Positions 15,309 to 22,306 of a stretch of DNA of 30,986 bases are shown piece after piece; the stretch's first letter is position 1, and each line of letters starts with the position of its first letter. The notes under the pieces were generated by a model, which searched no databases, was not told the origin of the DNA, and worked only from the letters and a program-made list of their open reading frames with translations. The position numbers were made by a program, and so were the translations under genes. This DNA is from an archaeon (lineage in GTDB: Archaea > Halobacteriota > Syntropharchaeia > Alkanophagales > Methanospirareceae). The stretch lies in assembly GCA_030019325.1 (NCBI GenBank), contig JASEFB010000006.1:1-30986 (forward strand). The letters run 5' to 3'.

Positions 15309-16241
15309 ATGGAGAGAAATAACAAACAGCGTAAACTGATAGGTAAGATAATCCTTGCAGATCTTCTGGAATACCGTCTGGAGAAATTTATAGCTTTTAT
15401 TCGCGAGGTGGAAGAACTACCATTTTATAAGAGGTTAATTCGTGAAGGCGTCATCATCCGCAAGCCTCTTTCAGGTGCGAAGATACTAAAAGATGATTGT
15501 AGTCTCAGCTATGGAGTTGGAGTAATTGCTAAGATTAAAAGAGGGTCGAATTTTTCCATACACTATACTCACGAGGAGTTTTTAATAGAGTATGCAGTTG
15601 ATGCGATGAAGCTCGGCGGAATTATAAATGACGCAAAGCTAACGGAGGAAGAAAAAAAGAACATCTATCAACTTTTACATAAATTAAGACGTATCAGTAC
15701 CAGAAACCTGATAACGCATGAGATACTAAATGGAATTGTGGAATACCAGGGAGATTATCTTGAATCGAATAGTGAAACGGAAAATGAATTAGATTTAAAA
15801 CTAAAGCCTCTGCGGAGGATAGACCTAGCAAAGACGTTCTCTCAATCAAATTATAATACTGGTAGCCACAGCTTTGTAATCGATACAAGTAGAATATCTC
15901 GTCTTACGGAGGGGCTAGCTATAATCACGCCTCATGGGACCGAAGTTTCATTAAAAGCGTTCTTTCCAACGAAGAGGGATAAGGTGAAGAGCGGTATAAA
16001 AGTAATACTTGATAAGGAAAAGAAAGAAATTCGTGATGGAAGTGTTAAAAAGCCATACACAGACGAAGAGCTGAGGCGTAAATTAAACGATGACTACGGG
16101 TTGTCAATAACAAGAAGGGAGGTTGCATACTGTCGAAAAGACCTGAGGATTTTGCCCTATTCTAAAAGAGTAAATAGTTATGGATACCCTCCCTTATCAG
16201 CAAACTATTCCAAATTTTATCCACTTACAAGCTCGTGGTGA
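15309..16241 (+). CDS. Sigma-54 (RpoN)-like protein in an archaeon
   Basis: A 310-aa protein that matches the C-terminal half of bacterial sigma-54. Residues 114-222 follow the core-binding domain: IYQLLHKLRRIS, then ILNGIVEYQGDYL, then LKPLRRIDLAKTF, DTSRISRLTEGLAIITPHGTE and SLKAFFP, the order seen in RpoN (IVehQ.dFl / LkPl.l.diA / STvSRv...k...Tp.G / LK.FFs). Residues 230-288 follow the DNA-binding domain: KKPYTDEELRRKL, then TRREVAYCRKDLRILPYSKR, where TRREVAYCRK (16110-16139) aligns with the RpoN box ARRTVAKYRE. The N-terminal part (about 15-45) has a LLEYRLEKFIAFIREVEELP helix reminiscent of the activator-binding region I. Archaea use TBP/TFB and no sigma factor, so the role is unknown: a DNA-binding protein, or part of a mobile element. 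Overlaps the GIY-YIG gene by 4-7 bases. Confidence 0.75.
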   Translation: MERNNKQRKLIGKIILADLLEYRLEKFIAFIREVEELPFYKRLIREGVIIRKPLSGAKILKDDCSLSYGVGVIAKIKRGSNFSIHYTHEEFLIEYAVDAMKLGGIINDAKLTEEEKKNIYQLLHKLRRISTRNLITHEILNGIVEYQGDYLESNSETENELDLKLKPLRRIDLAKTFSQSNYNTGSHSFVIDTSRISRLTEGLAIITPHGTEVSLKAFFPTKRDKVKSGIKVILDKEKKEIRDGSVKKPYTDEELRRKLNDDYGLSITRREVAYCRKDLRILPYSKRVNSYGYPPLSANYSKFYPLTSSW

Positions 16242-16561
16242 AGAATAATGCGCCTACCAGTCCTGGGTTATATGAACTTCATCTGACCGATGGGAGAATA
16301 GAATACCCCAAAGGCACTTCTCAAATATTCTATATCGGAAGTGCGAAGAATCTAAGAAAGAGGTTGCTTGACCATTTAAGCAAAAGCAGTAAGAATAATG
16401 GTATAAAACGATTAATAATGGAAAAAAGTTGTGTTTTCAGATACCTTCAAGTTCATAAAGGATGGATTCGCGAAGAAAAGAGCTTTTATAACCTCTTTGT
16501 AACCACTTTTGGGGCTCCTCCGGTATGCAACCATGTTAGTCCAAAAGGCGAGGAGCGGTGA
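16235..16561 (+). CDS. GIY-YIG nuclease-like protein coupled to sigma-54-like gene
   Basis: A 108-aa single-domain protein of the GIY-YIG fold. GLY at 11-13 and YIG at 33-35 form the two signature strands, followed by SAKNLRKRLLDHL with the expected catalytic Arg at 41. A Glu in WIREEKSFYNLF (80-81) and an Asn in PVCNH (99) occupy the positions of the metal-binding Glu and late Asn of active nucleases. The loop between GIY and YIG is long (about 20 residues). The start is GTG at 16235 or 16238, overlapping the stop of the sigma-54-like gene, so the two are co-translated. It may nick DNA at a site chosen by its partner; that is inference. Confidence 0.75.
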   Translation: MVKNNAPTSPGLYELHLTDGRIEYPKGTSQIFYIGSAKNLRKRLLDHLSKSSKNNGIKRLIMEKSCVFRYLQVHKGWIREEKSFYNLFVTTFGAPPVCNHVSPKGEER

Positions 16562-16612
16562 GTGGAGAGGAGATAAGAGCGAGCTACCGAAGATTTATTA
16601 TTCCTGGAGTAA

Positions 16613-16657
16613 CTGAAGGGGAAAGTGCAGGTTAATCGCGAGTATTTGTTTAGCTAA
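16613..16657 (+). pseudogene. Relic of a histidine kinase 3' end
   Basis: The frame reads LKGKVQVNREYLFS then stop. The kinase at 17659-18384 has QLKGKVQVNRDNGTEF near its end; ten of eleven residues agree, and the DNA similarity continues some 25 bases upstream, where the CAA codon for Gln is TAA here (16610-16612). This is the decayed tail of a second kinase copy. Confidence 0.55.
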
Positions 16658-16779
16658 CCACAAGATTACACATAAGCCCTTTCAGGGCTTGCGGGTAAGC
16701 CCCTCCGGTAAACCCTTTCAGGGTTTCCGGGGTGGTAGGGGCGGAGCCCCTACATGGGGCAGAGCCCCATAATTTTCAC
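16657..16779 (+). repeat. Palindromic repeat copy 3 (long form)
   Basis: Starts ACCACAAGATTACACATAAG and ends CCCCATAATTTTCAC, the same ends as copy 4. Inside are the end modules AAGCCCTTTCAGGGCTT and TGGGGCAGAGCCCCA, with middle hairpins AAACCCTTTCAGGGTTT and AGGGGCGGAGCCCCT. It follows directly after the stop of a kinase relic. Confidence 0.85.
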
Positions 16780-16955
16780 GAGAAAACAATAATAGGGATC
16801 CGGATTCAGTACTCTATTGGCTATTATATCCCATATTAACCCAAATTCTTGTGTTAATCTCGTGGAATCTCGTGGTTTCTTTCGCCCCAGCTATACAAAT
16901 ACCAAAGATTTAAAGAGGTGGGAGAACATATATAGTTTTTTGAGGAGGTGGTGAG

Positions 16956-17828
16956 ATGCCAAAAATAATGGTGGCTGCCATGGATGTTCTCGAAAAAACG
17001 CAATTGGAAGAGCAGCTGACATCCTTGGGGTATGAGGTTGTAGGAAGGGCATATTCAGGTGAAAGCGCTGTGGAGAAAGCAAGACCCCTCCGCCCAGATT
17101 TAATCCTGATGGATATGGATATGCCAGGAAAGTTGGACGGTATAGATGCTGCCAAAGCGATTAAAGCGGAACTGGATATTCCGGTTATATTCCTGAATGC
17201 CTCTGCAGAGGATAAATTCGTTGAGAGAGCAAAGAATCTCGAATCTTTTGGATATATTACCAGACCGTTTCACGAGAGCAAATTAAAAGCGGCTATTGAG
17301 GTCGCCCTTTACAGAAAAGATTTGGAAAGGCGGTTGCGTGGGGCTGAGGAGGCACTAATAAAAGAGAAGAGATTTTCAGAGAATATAATTGCTACGATCT
17401 CGGATTCATTGCTTGTTCTTGATAAGGATCTGAGGATAAAGAGAGCGAATCGCACCTTCTACGAAACATTTCAAACAGAGCCCGAAAGAGTAATAGGCAG
17501 CAGCATAACCGATATGCTGGGAGATAAAGATGGACAACTCAGCACTACGCTAATCAACCGGTTTGGAGCTGAAGATATGCTGGAGAACTTCGTGATGCAT
17601 TATCAATCAGAGAAGCAGGTTGAACGGATATTCAAAGTCACTGCAAGGGGAATAATGGTTGCAGAAAAAAGAGAGAGAGAGAGAGATGGTGGCGGTGCTG
17701 GAGGACATTACCGAGCACGAGCGGGCAAAGGAGCAAGCGAAGGCTTCACTGAGAGAGAAAGAGGTGCTTCTGGAGGAGGTTCCCCATCGAGTCAAGAACA
17801 ATTTGCAGCTCATCTCCGGTCTGCTTGA
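16956..17828 (+). CDS. REC-PAS hybrid kinase, N-terminal part, frameshifted
   Basis: The N-terminal part of a sensor kinase. Residues 1-125 are a receiver domain, 130-235 a PAS domain (SENIIATISDSLLVLDKDLRIKRANRTFYETF). From about residue 237 the frame leaves the homology: the protein should continue with VAVLEDITEHERA, which lies in the frame of the next entry. The switch happens at A6-(GA)8 (17665-17686); one more GA unit or one less A would join both parts into a REC-PAS-HisKA_2 kinase of about 475 aa. The receiver is degenerate: against its paralogue at 18377 the acidic pair D8-D9 is A-M, the switch Thr81 is Asn and Lys103 is Arg, while the acceptor Asp53 is kept, so it may not be phosphorylated normally. 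Ribosome site GAGGAGGTGG supports the start. Confidence 0.8.
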   Translation: MPKIMVAAMDVLEKTQLEEQLTSLGYEVVGRAYSGESAVEKARPLRPDLILMDMDMPGKLDGIDAAKAIKAELDIPVIFLNASAEDKFVERAKNLESFGYITRPFHESKLKAAIEVALYRKDLERRLRGAEEALIKEKRFSENIIATISDSLLVLDKDLRIKRANRTFYETFQTEPERVIGSSITDMLGDKDGQLSTTLINRFGAEDMLENFVMHYQSEKQVERIFKVTARGIMVAEKRERERDGGGAGGHYRARAGKGASEGFTERERGASGGGSPSSQEQFAAHLRSA

Positions 17829-18384
17829 TATGACCAGCATGCGAACCCATGATCAACATGTCATTGATTTGATTACCGACGCCCGTGCTAAAATCCATAT
17901 AATGGCGCTTATACATAACCAACTGTATCGAAGTGAGCGATTTGATCAAATAGACATGGAAAGCCACGTCCATGAGATGGTCAGCTACCTGTCAAAAGTT
18001 TATACAAATCGGGAAAAATTGGTTACCCCTGTTATTCGACACTCTAACGTTTACCTTTCTGTAACTCAGGCAATCCCCTGCGCCCTTGTCTTGAATGAAA
18101 TGATTTCCAATGCCTTCAAGCATGCCTTCTCGGAGGGGAAGGAAGGGAGGATTGAAGTTTCCATACAGAGGTCAGCCGATGATGCGATTATTATAAGAGT
18201 AAAAGATGATGGTATCGGTATGCCGGATGGAGTAGACATTTATAGAGCGGACAGTCTGGGTCTGAAGTTGATCAGAAATCTGGTCCAGGAGCAACTAAAA
18301 GGGAAAGTACAGGTTAACCGGGATAATGGTACAGAATTTATCATAGAGTTCAAAATTTTAGAGGAGGAGGCAGAAGATGTATAA
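17659..18384 (+). CDS. HisKA_2-type sensor histidine kinase, C-terminal part of the split gene
   Basis: The catalytic half of the frameshifted kinase. Seen: the PAS tail VLEDITEHERAKEQ, the H box PHRVKNNLQLISGLLDM of the HisKA_2 class with the phosphoacceptor His, the N box LNEMISNAFKHAF, G1 VKDDGIGMPDG and G2 LGLKLIRNL, so the ATPase lid region looks intact. The nominal ATG at 17659 is an artefact of the frameshift, with no ribosome site. It would autophosphorylate and pass phosphate to a receiver, most likely the regulator encoded by the next gene, whose ATG at 18377 overlaps its end by 8 bases. No membrane segment is visible, so it is a cytoplasmic sensor. Confidence 0.85.
   Translation: MQKKEREREMVAVLEDITEHERAKEQAKASLREKEVLLEEVPHRVKNNLQLISGLLDMTSMRTHDQHVIDLITDARAKIHIMALIHNQLYRSERFDQIDMESHVHEMVSYLSKVYTNREKLVTPVIRHSNVYLSVTQAIPCALVLNEMISNAFKHAFSEGKEGRIEVSIQRSADDAIIIRVKDDGIGMPDGVDIYRADSLGLKLIRNLVQEQLKGKVQVNRDNGTEFIIEFKILEEEAEDV
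17665..17686 (+). repeat. A6-(GA)8 tract at the kinase frameshift
   Basis: Six A (17665-17670) followed by eight GA units (17671-17686). The reading frame before and after the tract differs by one base. Adding one GA unit restores a single open frame, which is the behaviour expected of a slippage-prone contingency tract. Confidence 0.85.
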
Positions 18385-19612
18385 AATATTGGTGGTGGAC
18401 GATGAGGTTGTCATAACCACGCAATTGGAGGAACGCCTGACATCCATAGGATACGAGGTTGTAGGAAGAGCTTCTTCGGGTGAAAGTGCTATCAAGATGG
18501 CAAGATTCTTACGCCCTGATTTAATCCTGATGGATATTGTTATGCCGGGCAAGTTAGACGGTATTGATGCCGCCGAAACGATAAAAGCAGAACTGGATAT
18601 TCCGGTTATATTCCTCACTGCCTATGCGGATGATAAATACGTCGAGCGAGCAAAGAGTATTGAACCCTCCGGATATATAGTAAAACCGTTTCACGAGAGT
18701 GAGATAAAGGCAGCTATTGAGGTCGCCCTATACAGAAAAGATTCGGAACGGCGGTTACGTGAGTTCGGTGAGAGCAAAGCAGTTCTATTGGATGGCTTCT
18801 TCAGCGATATCATGTTATTTCTCTACACGAAGAGCGTGAAGAAGGAGCACCTATTCAAAGGTGGCATAGAGCATGGGTTAAAGAATGGTGAGCTCTGCTT
18901 ATATGCATTTAATCACACCACGCTGAGACCATACTTTAAAGGAGACATCTCAAGTGGCAAGCTCCGTATATGTGAAATGAAGAGAGAAATGGCAAGATTG
19001 CGTGATTTTATTGAGGACTCTTGCTCTCTATTAGAGGCTTCTGATAAATACATTGCGTTCAGGTTCTTATTTGATTTCTCAGAGATAGAAGATTTTGAGG
19101 AGGTCTTAGCGATAAAAAAGGTTGTTATAGAAAAGAGAAATAGGTTATTTCCAATATCAGGTACATTTGCATTCGATATAGAGAATTTAAATGCGGAGAG
19201 GACAAAAGTATTGTCTGAGGGAATACCAAGGGTTATCATATCAACCGGTGAGGAGACTACCATATCCTTCTCTACCTCTTCTTACCAACCTGAGTCGCTG
19301 GATGTGGTACCGCAAAAGATTATTGAAGAGATAGTCAGGAAGTCAGTAGAGCCACTCGTATTGACGTTGCTACGTAAACCTATGTCGGGTTATGATATTA
19401 TAAAGGAGATATACGATAGATTCCATGTCTTGCTACCACAGGCTCGGGTATATTCATTGTTATATAACCTTGAAAACAGAGAGATTCTAAAGATAAAATT
19501 AGAAGGTAAATCAAAGGTATATATTCCAACGGAAGAAGGGGGGAAGTATATAGAGAACAAACTAAAGGATTTCCATGTGGTATATTCGCATATCCTGGGA
19601 CTTGAGAAATGA
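18377..19612 (+). CDS. Response regulator: REC - MEDS-like domain - PadR-like winged helix
   Basis: A 411-aa regulator. Residues 1-120 are an intact receiver (D8, D9, phosphoacceptor D53, T81, K103), a close paralogue of the degenerate receiver in the kinase upstream; the two are alike enough to reflect local duplication. Residues 130-310 resemble a MEDS-type sensory domain (DIMLFLYTKSVKKEHLFKGGIEHG, then LCLYAFNHTTLRPYF). Residues 320-405 form a PadR-like winged helix (LVLTLLRKPMSGYDIIKEIYDRF, RVYSLLYNLENREIL, VYIPTEEG). It is expected to take phosphate from the HisKA_2 kinase and bind DNA. The same MEDS-like/winged-helix pairing is found in the regulator next to the gas vesicle genes at 29527-30420, so both may belong to one regulatory family. 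AGGAGGAGG precedes the start. Confidence 0.85.
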   Translation: MYKILVVDDEVVITTQLEERLTSIGYEVVGRASSGESAIKMARFLRPDLILMDIVMPGKLDGIDAAETIKAELDIPVIFLTAYADDKYVERAKSIEPSGYIVKPFHESEIKAAIEVALYRKDSERRLREFGESKAVLLDGFFSDIMLFLYTKSVKKEHLFKGGIEHGLKNGELCLYAFNHTTLRPYFKGDISSGKLRICEMKREMARLRDFIEDSCSLLEASDKYIAFRFLFDFSEIEDFEEVLAIKKVVIEKRNRLFPISGTFAFDIENLNAERTKVLSEGIPRVIISTGEETTISFSTSSYQPESLDVVPQKIIEEIVRKSVEPLVLTLLRKPMSGYDIIKEIYDRFHVLLPQARVYSLLYNLENREILKIKLEGKSKVYIPTEEGGKYIENKLKDFHVVYSHILGLEK

Positions 19613-19731
19613 AACTGAATATACTTAACAAAGAGAGGGAAATCCTAAATCCTAATTACTAAATACCAAACAATACCGAATGAGCGAAATAAGAAATTCA
19701 AAATGTTTAGTATTTCGGCTTTCGAGTTTAG

Positions 19732-19741
19732 GATTTATATA
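19732..19741 (+). promoter_or_regulatory. TATA box for cdc48
   Basis: GATTTATATA about 26-34 bases before the ATG at 19766; no Shine-Dalgarno site in the short leader, so the mRNA is probably leaderless. This also argues against the upstream start at 19703. Confidence 0.55.
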
Positions 19742-19765
19742 GTTCACCAGGTATTGAAAAATTAC

Positions 19766-21856
19766 ATGAAACTGCGCGTGTCAGAAGGAAAGACAAAGGA
19801 TGTCGGTAGGGGAATCGCACGGATTGACCCGGATTACATGGAGAAATTGACTGTAACGGTTGGTGATATTGTTGAGATAGTAGGGGGTAGAAGGACATAT
19901 GCAAAAGTGATGCCTTCTTTCCCGGAGGATAGAGGTAAAGGAACAATACAGATCGATGGAATCATCAGGAACAATGCAGTGATAGGACTGAATGAAGAAG
20001 TAGAAGTCAAAAGAGCGGATATAAAAGGTGCAAATATGGTTGTCCTCCAGCCACTCGAGCAATTTATCCAGAAGGAGATAGATGGTAGATTGCTTGAGGG
20101 AATGCCGGTATGTAAGGATGACAGGATAAGGCTGAACATCTTTGGAGGTCGTTTCGACTTCACGGTCATAGATGTCAATCCAGAAGTGGGAATCATTACA
20201 AAAAAAACGATTATAAAGATACATGGAAAGGGGCTCAAAGATAAGGAAGGTAAGCGCGGTTTTGTATCTTATGAAGATATCGGCGGGCTCAAGAATCAGG
20301 TGCAGAAGATAAGGGAGATGATTGAACTTCCCTTAAAATATCCTGAGTTATTTGAGCGTGCCGGTATTGACCCGCCGAAGGGTGTTCTCTTATATGGACC
20401 TCCGGGCACGGGAAAGACGCTGATTGCAAAGGCGGTAGCACATGAAACCGATGCCCATTTCACTTTCGTCACTGGTCCTGAGATAGTGGGTAAATTTTAT
20501 GGAGAATCAGAAGCACGGCTTCGTGAGATATTTGCAGATGCCGAAAAAAATGCTCCTGCAATTATATTTTTAGATGAGATAGATGCTATTGCGCCGAAGA
20601 GGGAGGAGATGGGGGGGGAGAAGCAGGTTGAGCGAAGAATAGTTGCACAGTTACTCTCATTGATGGATGGCTTAAAGCAGAGAGGGCAGGTAATTGTGAT
20701 TGCTGCAACGAACGTGCCAAACTTACTTGATCCGGCGTTAAGAAGACCAGGAAGGTTTGACCGGGAGATAGAAATTCCCATTCCGGACAGAGATGGTAGA
20801 AGAGAGATACTTGAGATACATACGCGAGGAATGCCTTTATCCGGGGATGTCAACCTGGATGAAATGGCGAATATCACACACGGGTATGTCGGCGCAGACC
20901 TTGCAGCATTATGCAGGGAGGCGGCGATGCACGCTTTGCGGAAGGTTCTTCCACATATAGACTTCAGCAAAGATTACATCCCTTATGAGGTGCTTTCGGA
21001 GCTAAGGGTGGAAAGAGAAGATTTTACGAATGCATTTATGGAAATAGAGCCATCAGCATTGAGGGAAGTATACGTAGAGGTGCCGGATGTGGGATGGGAG
21101 GATGTAGGTGGTTTGGAGGACGTAAAACAGACGATAATAGAAGCGGTTGAGCTTCCATTGAACCGTCCTGCTATTTTTAAGTATGCGGATGTGAAGCCAC
21201 CGAAGGGAATATTATTGCACGGTGCGCCGGGTACTGGAAAGACGCTCATTGCCAAGGCGGTTGCAAATGAGATGCAATCAAACTTCATCTCAGTTAAAGG
21301 TCCGCAGCTCATATCAAAATACGTGGGTGAGTCGGAGAGGGGTATAAGAGAGATATTCAGGAAGGCGAGAGCGGCGACCCCGTGCATTTTATTCTTCGAT
21401 GAGATTGATTCAATCGCACCGGTAAGGGGGCATGGAAGCGATTCAGGCGTGACTGAGCGGGTGATCTCGCAGATGCTGACCGAGATGGACGGCTTAGAAG
21501 AGTTAAAGGGCGTTGTGGTGCTTGCAGCAACGAACCGCATCGACATCGTTGATCCCGCACTCCTCCGTCCCGGAAGATTTGATCTTATCATTGAGTTGCC
21601 GATGCCTGATGAACGAGCGAGATACGAGATATTCAAGGTTCATACGAAGAAGAAGCCGATTTCAAAGGATATACGCTTAGAGGAACTGGCAAAGATGACA
21701 GAAGGATTTGCCGGTGCAGATATAGAGGCGGTTTGCAATAGGGCTGCAATGCTTGCGATAAGAGCGTTTGAAGAGAAGAAAAACGATATCTCCTCTTTTG
21801 AGATATACTATGAACATTTCAAGCAAGTAATAGAGGAGATTGGTAGAAAATATTGA
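19766..21856 (+). CDS. Cdc48/VCP-type AAA+ ATPase
   Basis: A 696-aa two-ring AAA+ unfoldase that extracts and unfolds proteins, in Archaea probably feeding the proteasome. The N domain (1-175, KLRVSEGKTKDVGRGIARIDPD) is the double-psi barrel substrate domain. D1 has Walker A GPPGTGKT near 211-218, Walker B IIFLDEID near 265 and the arginine-finger block ALRRPGRFDR. D2 has GAPGTGKT near 486 (Ala in place of the usual Pro), ILFFDEID near 540 and ALLRPGRFD. The family is usually about 730-750 aa, so the C-terminal tail is somewhat short (ends YYEHFKQVIEEIGRKY). A second, diverged copy of this tail lies at 22191-22292, after a toxin-antitoxin remnant. The start at 19766 is set by the domain start and the TATA box. 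Confidence 0.95.
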   Translation: MKLRVSEGKTKDVGRGIARIDPDYMEKLTVTVGDIVEIVGGRRTYAKVMPSFPEDRGKGTIQIDGIIRNNAVIGLNEEVEVKRADIKGANMVVLQPLEQFIQKEIDGRLLEGMPVCKDDRIRLNIFGGRFDFTVIDVNPEVGIITKKTIIKIHGKGLKDKEGKRGFVSYEDIGGLKNQVQKIREMIELPLKYPELFERAGIDPPKGVLLYGPPGTGKTLIAKAVAHETDAHFTFVTGPEIVGKFYGESEARLREIFADAEKNAPAIIFLDEIDAIAPKREEMGGEKQVERRIVAQLLSLMDGLKQRGQVIVIAATNVPNLLDPALRRPGRFDREIEIPIPDRDGRREILEIHTRGMPLSGDVNLDEMANITHGYVGADLAALCREAAMHALRKVLPHIDFSKDYIPYEVLSELRVEREDFTNAFMEIEPSALREVYVEVPDVGWEDVGGLEDVKQTIIEAVELPLNRPAIFKYADVKPPKGILLHGAPGTGKTLIAKAVANEMQSNFISVKGPQLISKYVGESERGIREIFRKARAATPCILFFDEIDSIAPVRGHGSDSGVTERVISQMLTEMDGLEELKGVVVLAATNRIDIVDPALLRPGRFDLIIELPMPDERARYEIFKVHTKKKPISKDIRLEELAKMTEGFAGADIEAVCNRAAMLAIRAFEEKKNDISSFEIYYEHFKQVIEEIGRKY

Positions 21857-21937
21857 AAATAAAAATTCTGGATGCAGAACTCAAAGCGAGGTTGAAGAAA
21901 AGAGAAGTTTATTAATGTGCAGAAATAATTAATAACG

Positions 21938-22117
21938 ATGGCTTTGGAAGAAGAGATAAGGATTTTGAGAAATGATGTAGAGTATATAAAAGGGATATTA
22001 GCGGAGATTGTTGGGGATTCTATGCTGGCATCTGAAGAGGAGGAGATGGTAAAGGAGGCAAAGGTAGCTGTGCATCGTGACGAGCTATCAGACTTCTTAA
22101 AGGCAGAAGAGATATGA
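21938..22117 (+). CDS. Antitoxin-like 59-aa protein of a RelBE-type pair
   Basis: A small acidic helical protein (MALEEEIRILRNDVEYIKGIL start; VKEAKVAVHRDELSDFLKAEEI end). The pattern of an N-terminal amphipathic helix, a short linker and a C-terminal acidic helix is that of archaeal RelB/ParD-like antitoxins. Its stop overlaps the ATG of the next open frame by four bases (ATGA), as in toxin-antitoxin operons. The partner is only a 16-codon stub, so this antitoxin may be an orphan. No strong ribosome site. The call rests on context and pattern. Confidence 0.55.
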   Translation: MALEEEIRILRNDVEYIKGILAEIVGDSMLASEEEEMVKEAKVAVHRDELSDFLKAEEI

Positions 22118-22164
22118 GCTATGAGGTCAGAGTCCATAAGAGGGTGAAGAAGTTTTTCGAATAA
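22114..22164 (+). pseudogene. Truncated RelE-family toxin start
   Basis: Sixteen codons (MSYEVRVHKRVKKFFE) and a TAA. The sequence is the typical start of archaeal RelE/ParE toxins (Y.V..h..v.kfl.kLp), after which the gene is lost. It is followed directly by the Cdc48 tail relic. Confidence 0.55.
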
Positions 22165-22190
22165 GAGGGGAAAAGTCTACGGATGAATTG

Positions 22191-22292
22191 ATGCTCGCGA
22201 TAAGAGAATTTGACGAAAAGAATAACGATAGCTCCTCATTTGAGATACGTGATGAACATTTCAAGCGAGCGATAGTAGAGATCGAGAAATAA
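22191..22292 (+). pseudogene. Second copy of the Cdc48 C-terminal tail
   Basis: Thirty-three codons (MLAIREFDEKNNDSSSFEI start) plus stop that match the end of the Cdc48 gene (21749-21856, MLAIRAFEEKKNDISSFEI) over its full length at both protein and DNA level. It has no promoter or start signal and is a relic of a duplication or of a recombined older cdc48 copy. Confidence 0.8.
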
Positions 22293-22306
22293 GGTTTAGT
22301 TTTATT

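Larger units (their letters stand above)
16562..16955 (+). other. Gene-free stretch with kinase relic, repeat copy 3 and promoter
   Basis: No credible gene. It holds a histidine kinase tail relic (16613-16657), repeat copy 3 (16657-16779), the short direct repeat CTCGTGG-AAT-CTCGTGG near 16860, and the leader of the next gene, with AACATATATAG (about 16926-16936) as a TATA-like box and GAGGAGGTGGTG as ribosome site. Confidence 0.6.

Noticed and set aside
16657..16779. A CRISPR-like or rRNA-like GC-rich repeat block
   Set aside because: The hairpins are unequal, there are no constant repeats with unique spacers, and other copies are single and scattered, so it is a dispersed palindromic element.
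20983..21636. 217-codon minus-strand frame inside cdc48
   Set aside because: Antisense of the D2 AAA+ domain; long only because of codon composition.
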